Source of the DNA: Streptomyces sp. NBC_01216
Lineage (GTDB): Bacteria > Actinomycetota > Actinomycetes > Streptomycetales > Streptomycetaceae
DNA: 64,000 nt
Assembly: GCF_035994945.1 (NCBI RefSeq)
Contig: NZ_CP108677.1
Span: 62,001-126,000 of the forward strand
Direction of reading: 5' to 3'
The position numbers and the translations under genes are program-made. Shown here piece after piece: positions 28,215 through 40,200 of this stretch. Within the stretch, counting starts at the first letter, position 1. The number at the start of each line of letters is the position of its first letter. The notes below the pieces were generated by a model. The model was given only the letters and a program-made list of their open reading frames with translations. It was not told where the DNA came from and searched no databases.

Positions 28215-31200
28215 TCACGAAGGATCCTCAAGGACGCAATACCGCGTGCCATCGAAAAGCAGGCGCACCGTGCCGTGCTGACCGCTACCGAAGGTGTGCG
28301 AGCGTCCGTCCGTGGTGACGACGACTATCTCGACGTCGAGGACCGCCGCGGCTGCCGCGATCTCTCGCGCCCAGCTCCCACCGTCGTCGCCCGCCTCCTC
28401 GCCGACTCCCTTCGCACCCAGGCCGCCCGCTGTACCGTCAGCCGCGAGGACGTCGACGGCTGCTGCCTGACTCAGCAGCCAGCGCAGATGCTGCTCCTGG
28501 GTCAGTCCGAGCTCCTCCACTGTCAACGAGCCTCCCAGCAGTACCGCCTGAGCGGTCCGGCCTCCGGTCAGGGTCACCCCCAACCCTGCCAGGTCGGCCA
28601 CGGGAACCATTCGGCCGCGGTCGGTGCGCAGCGGCGAACCGGTCTCCCCAAGTGCCGACACCAGGGCCTCGGGGAAGGACTGTCCCTCTCCGGATGCCTG
28701 CGCCAGGTCGTCAGCGCCCTCCCGGACCGATGGCTCCTGCGGGGCCGGCACGTCTTCAGCGGTGTCAGGAGTCCGGTCCGTCTGCGCAGCGAAATGATTC
28801 AGGGTCAGTTCCGTTCCGGGGGGCAGCAGATCGCGGGCGCGCTCGGCGGCATGCCACAGAAGGGACAGAGCCTGCTCCAGGTCCTCCGCGACGATCCCGG
28901 CCGACCTGGCCAGCTTGATCAGCGCCTGATCGTCGGCGCGAACGATGAACGGGGCGGGAGACGCGAGCCGGTCCAACGCGGCGCTCAGCTCGCGCTCCTC
29001 GTCCCCGACACCGTCCTCCGGGCCGTACAGCCGGGTTATCCGCTGATCCGCCGCGCGTTCGGCACCGCCCGGACTCCCGACCTCCCTGCCCAGCTCGACA
29101 CTGAAGCCAAGGCTCTGGCCGCCAGCGAAGTCGCGTAGGAAGACCGTCATGCTCTCGGCTTCAGCGCGGGTGGTGAACCGCTGGGCGGACCCGAACAGGT
29201 CACCCCAGTTGAGCACGATCCGGTCGACGTCGGTCCAGGACAGCTCGCCGTGAATCTGGCTCTCGAAGTACCGTCCCACAGCCGCGTAGCCGAGTTGCGC
29301 CACGTCACGGTTCATCTCGGGGTCGTAGCGGAAGCGGGTGGCCTCGGCCAGCGCCAGCCTCACCCGCCGCTCCTCGCCGTGCGCGAGCAGGGGGTAGACA
29401 TGGGCATTGTCGGTGTACGAGAGCACACCCCGCTCCCCCGTGTCGGCGCTGTCACCCGGAGTGTGGGTGACCCTGGTGCGCACCGACTCCTTCCAGCGGA
29501 CGACGGCACTGCCGTAGGAGTAGGTGCCTCCCTTCTGCGCCGCGGACACCAGAGCCGCGTACTTGGGGAGTTCGTTCGGGCTCGGCGGATCGAATTCGCC
29601 ACCGCCTGGACCGTCCTGCGGTGTGCCGTCGACACGGCGCAGAGCGGCCGCGTAGCCCTGGAGTTCCTCGACCCAGCCGCGGCCGGCACGGCTGGCTGTC
29701 CCTCCGGTGGTGCCGCTTTCCCAGAAGTTGCGGAAGCCTGTGTCGGAGGTGAGGGCTTCCGCCCGGGTGGGGACGGTGCCGTCGGGGCACGGGGCCGCAC
29801 CCGCGGGACGGCTCGCGAGGTCGAAGTTCGAGGCGATCGGCAGCCGGCTCACATGATCGTGCGCAGTCTGGAGGATGTCCGCCATTCGCTCCGCGTCGTC
29901 CACCGGATACCTGGTGTGAAACACGGAGTTGAACTGGGTGACGCGCTGAAGGAACGCCTCTCGGTCGCGCTCGTGGAACAGCTCGCCACGCTGTTCGGCA
30001 GCGAGCAGCGCCCACGACTGACTGGGCGTCAGATCCTCCCAGCCCGTACGGTGCCGGGGGTCGCCCGGGGTGCGCATGGCGTGCAACGACTCCACGTCCT
30101 GTGCATCCGGAACCATATGCCGGTCCCCCTGGTCGGACCCCTTGGCGTGCTGCGAGGCGTGCACGGTCAGCGGCTGACGGTGCCGGGTCTCCGGGAGCGG
30201 ACGGGTGATCGCCTTCTTCGCCAGCTCCCGCCGGTCCAGCGCCTGCGGCATGATCAGCGTACCGGTGGCCCCGGCATCGGTGATCGTGGCAGGAGAAGGC
30301 GCGGCGCTGCCGGGCGGCGCGCCGTGCAGGGCGGCTTGTTCGCGTCGCCGCATCCGCTCCACACGCCGGCCGATCTCCGCCTCGATCCACGGAACACGCA
30401 CCTCAGCGGCAGCCGCCTCCGCGTCCCAGACCGCCTGGCTCACCTCGTCGGGATCCACCAGGCGTACATCCGTGAGCAACTTGCCGAAGTCACGGGCGTT
30501 ACCGTGCCCGATGCCGATGTTGTGATGCGTCTTCCCCTCGATGACGTCGTCCACATCCGACGGCGATCGGAAATTCGCCGCCGCACCGGTACGCAGACGC
30601 TCCTGATGCACCAGCGCGGACGCAGGGAGCTGATAGGCACCCGGCTGCTGGTTGGGCACACCATATCCGTTGACGAAGTCCCAGTAGCCTCTCCAGGACA
30701 GGGTGAACTCGACCACCACCTCGTCATCCGAGGCGGCATTCGCGTTACTGAACACACTCGTATGCGACAACGACGTCGTGAAGAACTTCCGGTACTGCCC
30801 ACTCTGGTTATAGGCCATCGCCGCCCTCAAACCAGCAGCCGCAGCCCTTCCCTCGAACTCCTGCGCCTCGAGAACCGACATCTTCCGATACAACCGCATC
30901 GGCTCACCCGACCGACGGTAGATCGGCTTCGCGGACGCTGCCTGCTCCGCGTGAATTCTCACCAACTCATCATGGAAGCCGGCCATCTGCTGGATCATCC
31001 GCTGTCTCAGCGCCAGATCCGGCACCAGCACACCCTGACCATAGGCAAACACGTAATAGCCGCTGGTGAAATCAGTCGCGGAATCATCCGTCTCGAAGAA
31101 CTCCGCATACGCCCGGTAATAGTCCTCCATCACCCAAGACGTCACTTGCACCGCCGGAGGCGCACCATGCACAGACACAGGTGTGCCATCCGACACAGGT

Positions 31201-34200
31201 GGCTCCTGGCCACTATCCGAAGAGGAGACCTCCGTGGTGGATGAGCCGGGGGTGGGGTCGGTCGGGGGTTCGTCGACTTCGCCGATGCTGGTCATGAAGT
31301 CGGTGAACGCGTCGTACTTCGCGTTGTCCACGGACGTCGCCGCGACCGGGTTCGCCACCGCCGCGTGCACGGCCGCCGGGTCCGCCCCATACAGCCGCTC
31401 CAGCAACGGCACCAGTTCCGGCTCACTCGCCCGCACCCACGCGGCACCATTGTTCCGCGCCCGACCCGTCACCGAATCACTGCCGTGGTTCGTGCCCAGA
31501 AACGCGTTACTCAGCTGCGCGAAGAACTCAAACGCATCCATCGACGAATAGTTGTCGGCATCCATACCCCAGAGATCGCGCCGCACACCGTCCGGCCAGG
31601 CAACATCGTGACCGCCCGCCCTCTTCGCGTCGAAGACCCGGCCGATCAACTCCCGCTCCACATCCGTCAACCCGACGGTGTGAATCAGGTGCGCCATCTC
31701 ATGCGTCGCCGAGGAGTAGCCCTCCGGCTGATTCGGCACCACACCCACCGAAGTGCGTTCACCCAGCAGGTTCTCCTCCGGGACCGCCGCGACCAACCCG
31801 GTCTGCGCACCCCGCAACTCATCCAACCCCCGACCGTTCACCCCATGCACACCGGCGAACGAACTCACCGAACCCAACGGCACATCCTGCGGCAACACCA
31901 CCACCGACGCACCCGCCGCCAGCAGCCGCGTCACCACACCCGGATCCCGCAGCAACCGCGCCACCTGCGCATAAGCCTCCCACCGCGCCGACACCGGCCG
32001 CACCGACTCACTCGGCACCACCACCAACAACCGCGCACCGAACTGCGCGAACTCCCCCACCGACAACCGCGACCGGACACCCGCCACAAACCCCGACCGA
32101 CCCGCCAACCACCGCCGCACACCCACCGGCGACAACGCCACCGCGTCCCACAACTCCGACGCCGAAAGCGCCGACAACCCGGACACCAACGCATCGCCGT
32201 TCACCGGCTCCACCGCCTCCGGCACCACCACCCACGCATCAGACACCACACCGGCACCACCACGGCCCTCGAACACCTCGAGACCGAACGGCACCCCATA
32301 CACACGACTACGCGCCGCAGCCAACTTGCCGTCGATCAACTGCGACGCCATCCACCGCAAATCCTCCCGCACAGCATCCGCTGCCGCCCCCACCGCAGCC
32401 CTCACCTCACCAGCCGACACCACACGCAGTCCAGTCACCAACCGAGCAAACGCCGACGCATTACCGTGACCGATACCGATATTGTGATGCGTCTCCTCCT
32501 CGACGACATCCTCGACATCCTCCTGCACATGAAAGTTCGCCGCCACCCCCACACGCAGCCGCTCCTGATGCACCAACGCCGAATCACGGATCTGATACGC
32601 ACCCGACACCTGATTCGGCACACCGTACTTCGAAACGAACCTCCAGTAGTCCTTCCACGACAGGGCGAACTCGACCACCACCTCCTCGTCCGAGGCAGCA
32701 TTCGCGTTACTGAACACACTCGTATGCGACAACGACGACGTGAAGAACTTCCGGTACTCCGCACTCTGGTTATAAGCCATCGCCGACCGGAACGCCGACT
32801 TCACATCCCGCGCCGTCAAGAACTGACGCGCCTCCACCGTCGACATCTTCCGATACAACAACATCGACTCACCCGGCTCATGAACGATCCGCGTCGCCAT
32901 CGCCGCCCGCTCCGCACGCAACCCCATCAACTCTTCATGGAACCGCACCATCTGCGGACGCAACCGGTCATCACTCGCCAACCTCCGCGAGACCACCTCC
33001 TGCTCATCCACAAACGCATAGAACACACTGTCGAAGTCCCACACACCCGAACCCAACCCGAACAGGAAGTCCGCATACTCCCGATAGAACGCCGCCATCA
33101 CACCAGGAGTGAACCGACCCGACGGCGCACCAAGCACCGCACCGGATCCGGAAGCGTCCTTCTCTGCATCGGAGGCGCTGTAGTGGCTGCTGGTGGGGCT
33201 GTAATAGACCTCGACATGCGGTGTACCGGCAGCTTGGGGCCCGTGCTGGGAGACCACGATGGCCGGCCGGTCGGCGAAAGACCGGGCGACGTCGAAGGCG
33301 ACACCGAGGGCGTGGGCCGTCAATGCCAGGAATGTCTCACCGTACGGTGTCGCCCAGTTGGTGCTCCAGTTCTCCACGGCCGCCAGCAATGGTGCCAGCT
33401 CCTCGGAAGTCGGCCTTGCGGTGCTTGCCGGGTACGCGGCAAGCACCTGCGCACGCAGCTCTGCGTCCGTCAGACCGGCGAGGGCTTCCGGTGCACCGAG
33501 GCCATGCCACTCCGCCATGTTCAGCAGATCGGCACGCGTCGTACGTGGATCCTGTAGCTGCTGCCCGAACTCCCCGACGGTGGAACGACGCAGCTGACCG
33601 ATGACTTCGTAGGGAAGCGTCTCGGTGGCGATCGCTTGGTCCAGATAGTCTGCGATGAACCCACGCAGCGCGGCAGCGGCGCTCTCCGCGCTCACATGCG
33701 AAGGCATCTCCTCGGTGTGGGAGAACACCGTCGCCCGGTGGGCCAGCACAGTGCGGACGCCGTCCGTGCCGGAGAGCCACCGGTGGACATCGGGATGAGC
33801 AGTGGCCAGACCGGGCAGTGCATCCCTCACCAACCGCGGAACGCTCCCGATCACGGAGTAGAGCAGGCACTCACCATTGGCCGCGGTACGCAGGAGTCGC
33901 CCGCGAGCCGGCCCGCCGGTTGCGTTCGCGGGGGCAGTCGAAGCGTCGGCTGTCTTGGCCTGTCCCTCTGAGCTGGATGTGCTGCCACTCTCTTCTTCCT
34001 GCGGAAGCGTCGCTTCCGATGCCCCCGGCACAGGCTCGCTCGGCGCAGGCTTCGCCGTCACGGCATCACTCGTGCTGCCTACCCGCCCCTTCTGCCGCGA
34101 GACACTCGCTTCCGATGTCCCCGCCACAGGCAGCACCCCGGCAGCACCGCCCGTGCCGCCGCCCTCCTCCTCCTGCTGCTGCGCAGCCGCCGCCTGCGAC

Positions 34201-37200
34201 TTGACCGGGGCTTGCCGCGGCTGCGGGACCACCGGCGACGGGCGCAGGGTGTTCTTCGGCCCCGGCCTGCTGGCCGGTGTGGAGGCCAGGGACGACAGCG
34301 GGACACTGACCAGGCCCTCGCCGGTTCCTCGCCGGAGATCACTCACGTTGTGGGCGAGGCCGGGCAGTCGCTGGTGCGCCGCAGACTGCGCGGCGGCTTG
34401 TTCGGACTGCTGCTTGAGTGCTTCCACGACGGACCGGTTGAGGGCGCGCAGGTGTGTAAGCCGCGCATCGCGGTCCTCGCCGGCCTGGCCGAGACGGTCG
34501 TTGGCGTTCATGAGCTCGGTCGCCGCGTCGACTGCCGCGGTCTCGGCGCCGGAAAGCGCCTTTTGCAGTGCCGGAAGCCGACCGGCGGCGTCCTCGGCCG
34601 CGGTCCGGGCGGCGCCGGCCTCGCCCCGCAGGCGCTCCTGCTCAGCGCGCAGCGCGTCGAGTCGACCGCGCGCGGCTTCGAGGCGGGCATGTGCCTTTGC
34701 CGCTCGCTCCCGCGCCTCGCGTGCCCGGTTCTCGGGGACGGTGCCCGCCTTCTGCCGGGCTATGTGCGTCAGCACGAGCTTGGCTGCGCGCACGACGCCG
34801 GCCGCCCTGGTGGTCTCGGCGGTCGCCTCGCTGATCCGGCGAGGGATCTCCAGCAGCAGTGCGGTGATCCGCTGGGTCTCCGCCTGCCATCGGTCACGCT
34901 CCGATGTCACGGTGTCCCGCTCCGCACGGGCCGTAATGACATCCGCCTCGGTTCGGGTGGACACCTCGGCGGCCGTGTGCTGTTCGATCTCGGCTTTCGC
35001 GAGGTCCTCTTGAGCAGCGTCGAATTCGGTGCGGCTCTGCGCCTGTGGGCCGCGCAGGCCGGCCTCCCGGTCCCGTGCCTCGTCCTGGGCACGGATGGCA
35101 TCGGTGTGGGCGGTGATCTGGGCGGACAGGCCGGTCCAGGCATCGAGGGTGCCGACGTCCGTGCTGTCCAGGTCGCCGGTCGGCGTGAATCGCCAGTGGC
35201 GCGACCCTTCGTCGGTACGCAGCACCAGTTCGACAGGTCGGTCGGCGAGCGCGGCCGTGCGCGAGGCGGCGTACAGGGCGCGGGCCAGCAGGGACCCGTC
35301 CGGGTCGGGGCCGATGGCGAGCCAGAGCTGGGCGGCGGGGTCACTGGGGTCGAGGCCGTCCGCGAGCGCTCGGGGCAGTTCGCCGAGGGGGTGGGTGGTC
35401 CAGTCCCGGAGATCGGCTTCGGGCATGCCGGCCAGCATGGAGCGCAGGTCGTAGACCCGCGGGTCGGTGCGCGCGTCGGTGATGCCATAGCCGAGCACCT
35501 CCCTTTCGCCCAGGCGCATCTCGGTGCTTCCGGTCACGTACAGCGTGCCCTCGGGACCGTTGACGGTGATGACGGCGTCGACCATGGTCTCGTAGCTGCG
35601 GGTGCCCCGGCCGTTCTCGGGCAGTGCGGTGATACCACCCTTGAACCACTCTCGTCGGGTCGCCGCTATGCCGGAGCCCTCACCTTGACTGACCGGCTGC
35701 TGGGCGAGGAAAGGACCTCCAGTGCCCAGGAGGTTGCGGTCATCGGCGGAATAGGCCACCCGGAGGAGGGTGGCGAGTGCGGATCCGGCCACGAGCGAGT
35801 TGTTCGCGGCGATCGTCGGCAGCCGCAGTCGGTCCAGGGCGACGTCCCCGGCGTCGGTGATCCGTCGCGGGTTGAACAGCTCGATCTGCAGGCCGGGCGG
35901 GTCGTCGGACTCGAACACGTCGGGGTAGGCGCCGGGCAGGTTCTGGGTGACTCCGGCGGCGCGGGGGGCGTCAAAGCTGATCTTGCCCGCCTGGATGAGT
36001 TCACCGATGCGGACGCTGATGGCCTCCGCGGACTCGGACGCCGTCGTCGCCCGCCACTTGGCGGCGAGCCGGGGAGCGACGGTGGTCAGTGCCTGCGCGA
36101 GTTCGGCGTACGCGTTGTAGTGGAAGACCGGTGTGGGCCCGGTCGGCACGATCCGCTGCCCGTCGGCGATGTGTGGCTGGTCGGTGCCGGCGCGCGGGGT
36201 CCTCAGGGGGTGGACGGCGGAAATCGCGGGAGCGGTGGGGGTCACCGGTGTCGCGGGGGCTGTCGCCTCGCCGCCGGTGAAGCGAAGCGCGACTCGGACG
36301 GGCACAGTCGCCGTGGCGGCGGGGCGGCCGTGCAGCATCCGTTCCAGCCAGGTGACGAAAGTGATGTCCTTGTCGTACCAGGCCAGCACACCGGCCTCGA
36401 CGATGCCGCCGGGCACGTCGAAGGGCCAGTCGGTGACGAGCTCGGAGCGGACCGAGGCGGTGTACTCGTAGTCGACTTCGAAGTCCGCGGCGTTGTCCGT
36501 GCGCAGCCAGAAACGGTCTTCACCGGAGGTCGCGGTCTTGTCGGTGCCCGTGCGGTTGACGGTGTTGCTGAAGGCCGGGCTGGTGCGGTCGGTTCGCGTG
36601 TCGTCGGACGGGCGCGGATAGCGGGCTGCCGGGGTGAAGGTACTGACGTGCCGGCGGTTGTGGGAAACGGCGCTGGAGGTGTTCGCGGGGGCGTGTACGT
36701 GGACCTGTTCGAAACCGCTTCCGCTGCCCGCGGGGCGGCCCCGGACGGTACGCAGCCCGGCCGTGTCCTGGACGGGCTTGGCGCCCAGTGTGACCTCGAC
36801 CAGCCGGGCACCGCCCTTGGTGACGTGCCGGAAGTGGAAGCCTTGCACTCCGCGGGGACCGCGACCGGGCAGGGCGCGCAGCGCGGTCGGGGAGGTCATG
36901 TCCGCGATCCGCGACTGTACGCCGGGCAGGAACGAGGGGTGGCCGGGGATGGTGGAGCCAGGTGCCTCGCGTTCGACGAGGGCGGTCAGTTCGGTGCGCA
37001 GGCGGTCGCGCTGCTCGGTCTGGTCGTCGCTGAACTGCCTGGCCGACAGGATGCCGGCGTGACCTGGTTCCCGGGTTCGGGCGAAGCGGTCCGGGAGGGG
37101 CAGGGTCGCCTCGGGCCGGGTCGGCACGGTCAGTCCGTCGAGGCCGGTGAACCACGCGGCGTCGCGGGCCAACTGGGCGTCGCCCATGAGGAACTGGGTA

Positions 37201-40200
37201 CCGGGGGGCAGGTCGACGGCGATGGTGACGGGTTCGGCGCCGGTCAGGCCGAGTGCGTTGCCGACCAGGTTGCGGCGGCCGTGCCGGACGGTCATGAGGA
37301 TGGTGGAACGGCTGCCGACGCGGTGCAGGGTGCTGCTCTCCGTCGGGGTGCGGGTCACACCGGTGCTGGAGCCCTGGGTGTGTGTCCGGTCCGTGCGGCT
37401 GCTGTACGCGTGCTGACCTGACGGGTTGAACGCACCCGTGGGCTCCGGCTTCTTCGCGTCCCTGGGGGTCTTGCGCGGCAGTTGCAGCGAGGTGGCGGTG
37501 ACAGCGACCTGGTGGCCGCTGCTGCTGGTGACCTGCTGACGAGTGGTGTCGGTCGCACCGACGTCGGTCTCCAGGTACTGCTTGCCGCTGTGCAGGTGCT
37601 CGGCGTCGTGCAGATATCCCTGGAGCTCCACACTGAATTCATGGTCGGCGCCGAGGCCGGGCAGTGTCAGTCCCTCGATGACGTAGCCGCCCTTGAAGAT
37701 CTGGTGGGCGCGGCCCAGCCGGTTGGCGGGGCTGAGGGCGCTGCGCAGGGTCTCGGTGAACGGTGTGCTCTGGTCGGTGGCGCCGGATCCGGCGAATGTG
37801 TCGGCCACCTTGCCGACGGCCTTGGCGAGAGCGGGGGCCTTCGAGGCGGCGGCCTGCTTGACGGTGTCCAGTAGGCCCTGTTCGGGGTGGCCGGGATAGG
37901 TGTTGGTGACGATCTGTTCGAACACGTCGAGAAGGGCGGCGGATCCGGCGAAGACGTCCATGATGGCGTCGTCGGGAAGCCGGACGACACCGTCGACGGG
38001 GTTGCCGTCCGCGCCCGTCAGAGCCAGGCGCGCGTAGTCGGTGGCATCGGCGGGCCGGATGTGGTGAGTGCCGGGCGCCTGCCGGGGGGAGCCGGCGGAG
38101 ACCGTACGGTTCCGCGGGACGGCAAGGGTGAAGTGTCCGGCGACGGTCGCCAGGGGCGTTCCCGCAGGGGCGGCGGGGCGCTCGATGTCCGCGGGTCGGG
38201 TGGGGTGTGCCTCGGGGTTCGAGGCGGGGTCGGCGAACCGCACCGCGGGTTCGGTGCCCTGGCCTTCGTAGAGGTCCAGGGCGAACTGGGCGGGCACGTC
38301 GAAGATCTCCGTGGACTGACCGCTGCCGATGAAGAACTGGTCCTGGTTGACCCCGGATCCGACCGCGGCGGTGTGGGCGGTCTGACCGGCGTACAAGTAG
38401 TCACCGGTGCCGCCGAGGGTCCACGGTGTACCGGAGCCGAGCGGGCCGCTGGGACCGCCGCCGAGACCTCCCCGCCATCCGTAGGCGTACCCGTTGGCCT
38501 CGGTGCCGCTGGCGGAGAACGACGAGATTCCCATGACCTGAACGTCCGGCAGGGTCCGGCGGTGCCGGGAGTCGGTGGCAGGGCCGGGAGCGGTGTCGCG
38601 GAACGCGGACAGCCGCAGCTGGACGCGGCGGACTCCGCCGGTGCGGTCCGGCAGGTCGAACCACTCCGGGTGGCCACCGTCCACCATGGCGTCGGCCGCG
38701 GCGCTCAGGCCGATCTCGGAGCGGGCCTGTTCGAAGCGCCGCAGGTTGGCGAGCTGTGCCTGGGCACGTGCCTCGTCGAAGATCCCGAACTTCGCTTCGA
38801 GCGGCGGGAGGAAGCCCTCGGCCCGCAGCCATGCCTCGGCTCCCTCGAACATCTGCGCCGGGCCGTCGACGGCCAGGGGCGCGGTGGACGCGCCGAGAGT
38901 CCGCAGGTTCTCCAACTCCTCGGGAAGTTGGCGATCGCCCTGTCCCGGAAGGTGTTCCGTACCCTTGGCCTGCTCTGCGGCGAGAACACGCAGACGCATC
39001 CCGTCGTCCCACGGTCCGAACGTGAGCGCGGTGCTGCCGCCGCGGGCCCTGATCAGCGTGACCCGGTGGGTCACACGTACCGGGGTGACCAGATGGCTGC
39101 GGTTGCTGCGCACAGCGTGCGCCATCGTGGCCGAACCGCTCGCTGACAGAATGGCGCTGGTCCGCCCCTTCACACCGCCCTTGACGGCGAAGCCCCCCGC
39201 GGCCTTCGACGAGGCGTCAGGGTGCCCCTGGGCACGGTCGCCGGTGAACGAAGGGCCGACACTGCCGTCGAGGGCTGCGCCACTGGTGAGCTGGGCCGAG
39301 CTGTCGATCTTGACCGTATGGACGACATGCGCCTCCAAGTTGATCTTGCCGTCGAGGGAGCGGTGAGTCGGGGCGCCGGGTGCCACCTCGGTGGTCACCT
39401 TCAGCATGCCGATGACGTTGCCGTCGCTGTCCAGCAGGAGCGGCGAGTACAGTCCGCGGCCCCGCTGGAGGGGCAGGGTGCCGCGCAGCACCGGCTCCGA
39501 CAGGAACGTCTCGAGTTCCAGAGCGGAGGTGTCCGACAGGTCGGCGAGGTCTGTGGCGAAGCCTCGGCGCACCTCGGCCAGCAGACGGGCCGGCTCCCGC
39601 ACCGAGTCGACGCCCCATACCCGGAGGTCGTCGAGATCCGCGGGGACGGCGAGTTCTTCGCTGGACTCGACGGCGAGGTGCTCGGGGAACCAGACGGTGA
39701 CCGGGCCATGTGTCTGGGCGTCGGTCCATCCCACTGCCGGGGGCTGGGCCGGCGGATCCACCCTGACCTGCCACGCGGTGCTGAACTCGATCGGCTGGGA
39801 CAGCTCGTTGCTCCGCTGAGCGGTCATCGTCTGCACGACGTGGGTCACGGTGGTGAAAGACGCGTACTCGTTGTGGGTCAGTGCGAGCGCGAGCGCACCG
39901 TCCACCGCTGACACCGGTCCGGCTTTGGCGATGGGGTAGCGGCCCGACCAGTTCATCGGGATGGTGCGGACCGTCCCGGACCCTGCCGTGTGCGAGGACT
40001 CCTGGCTGCCCTGGGCACGCCGCTCCACCCTCTTCTCGGGGTCCTCGGCGCTGTCACCGTACCGCTCGGAGCGGACCGGCTCGCGCAGGCCGAGCCGTAC
40101 GTCCAGCGTGCGGTCGCGGCCCTCGTGCCGGACGGTGAACCGCGCGCCGGTACTGCTTCGCAGGTAGGGCAGCTGCCGGGCCAGTTCATGGTCCGTGAGG

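Noticed and set aside
31365..33557. Long plus-strand open frame of 730 codons antisense to the giant gene
   Set aside because: Its translation is low-complexity Arg/His/Pro/Thr with no recognisable motif. It exists because of the skewed GC-rich composition, and the minus-strand frame carries clear domains.
34212..37421. Plus-strand open frame of 1069 codons antisense to the giant gene
   Set aside because: Gly/Arg/Val-rich composition without domains and no ribosome binding site; a shadow of the minus-strand gene.
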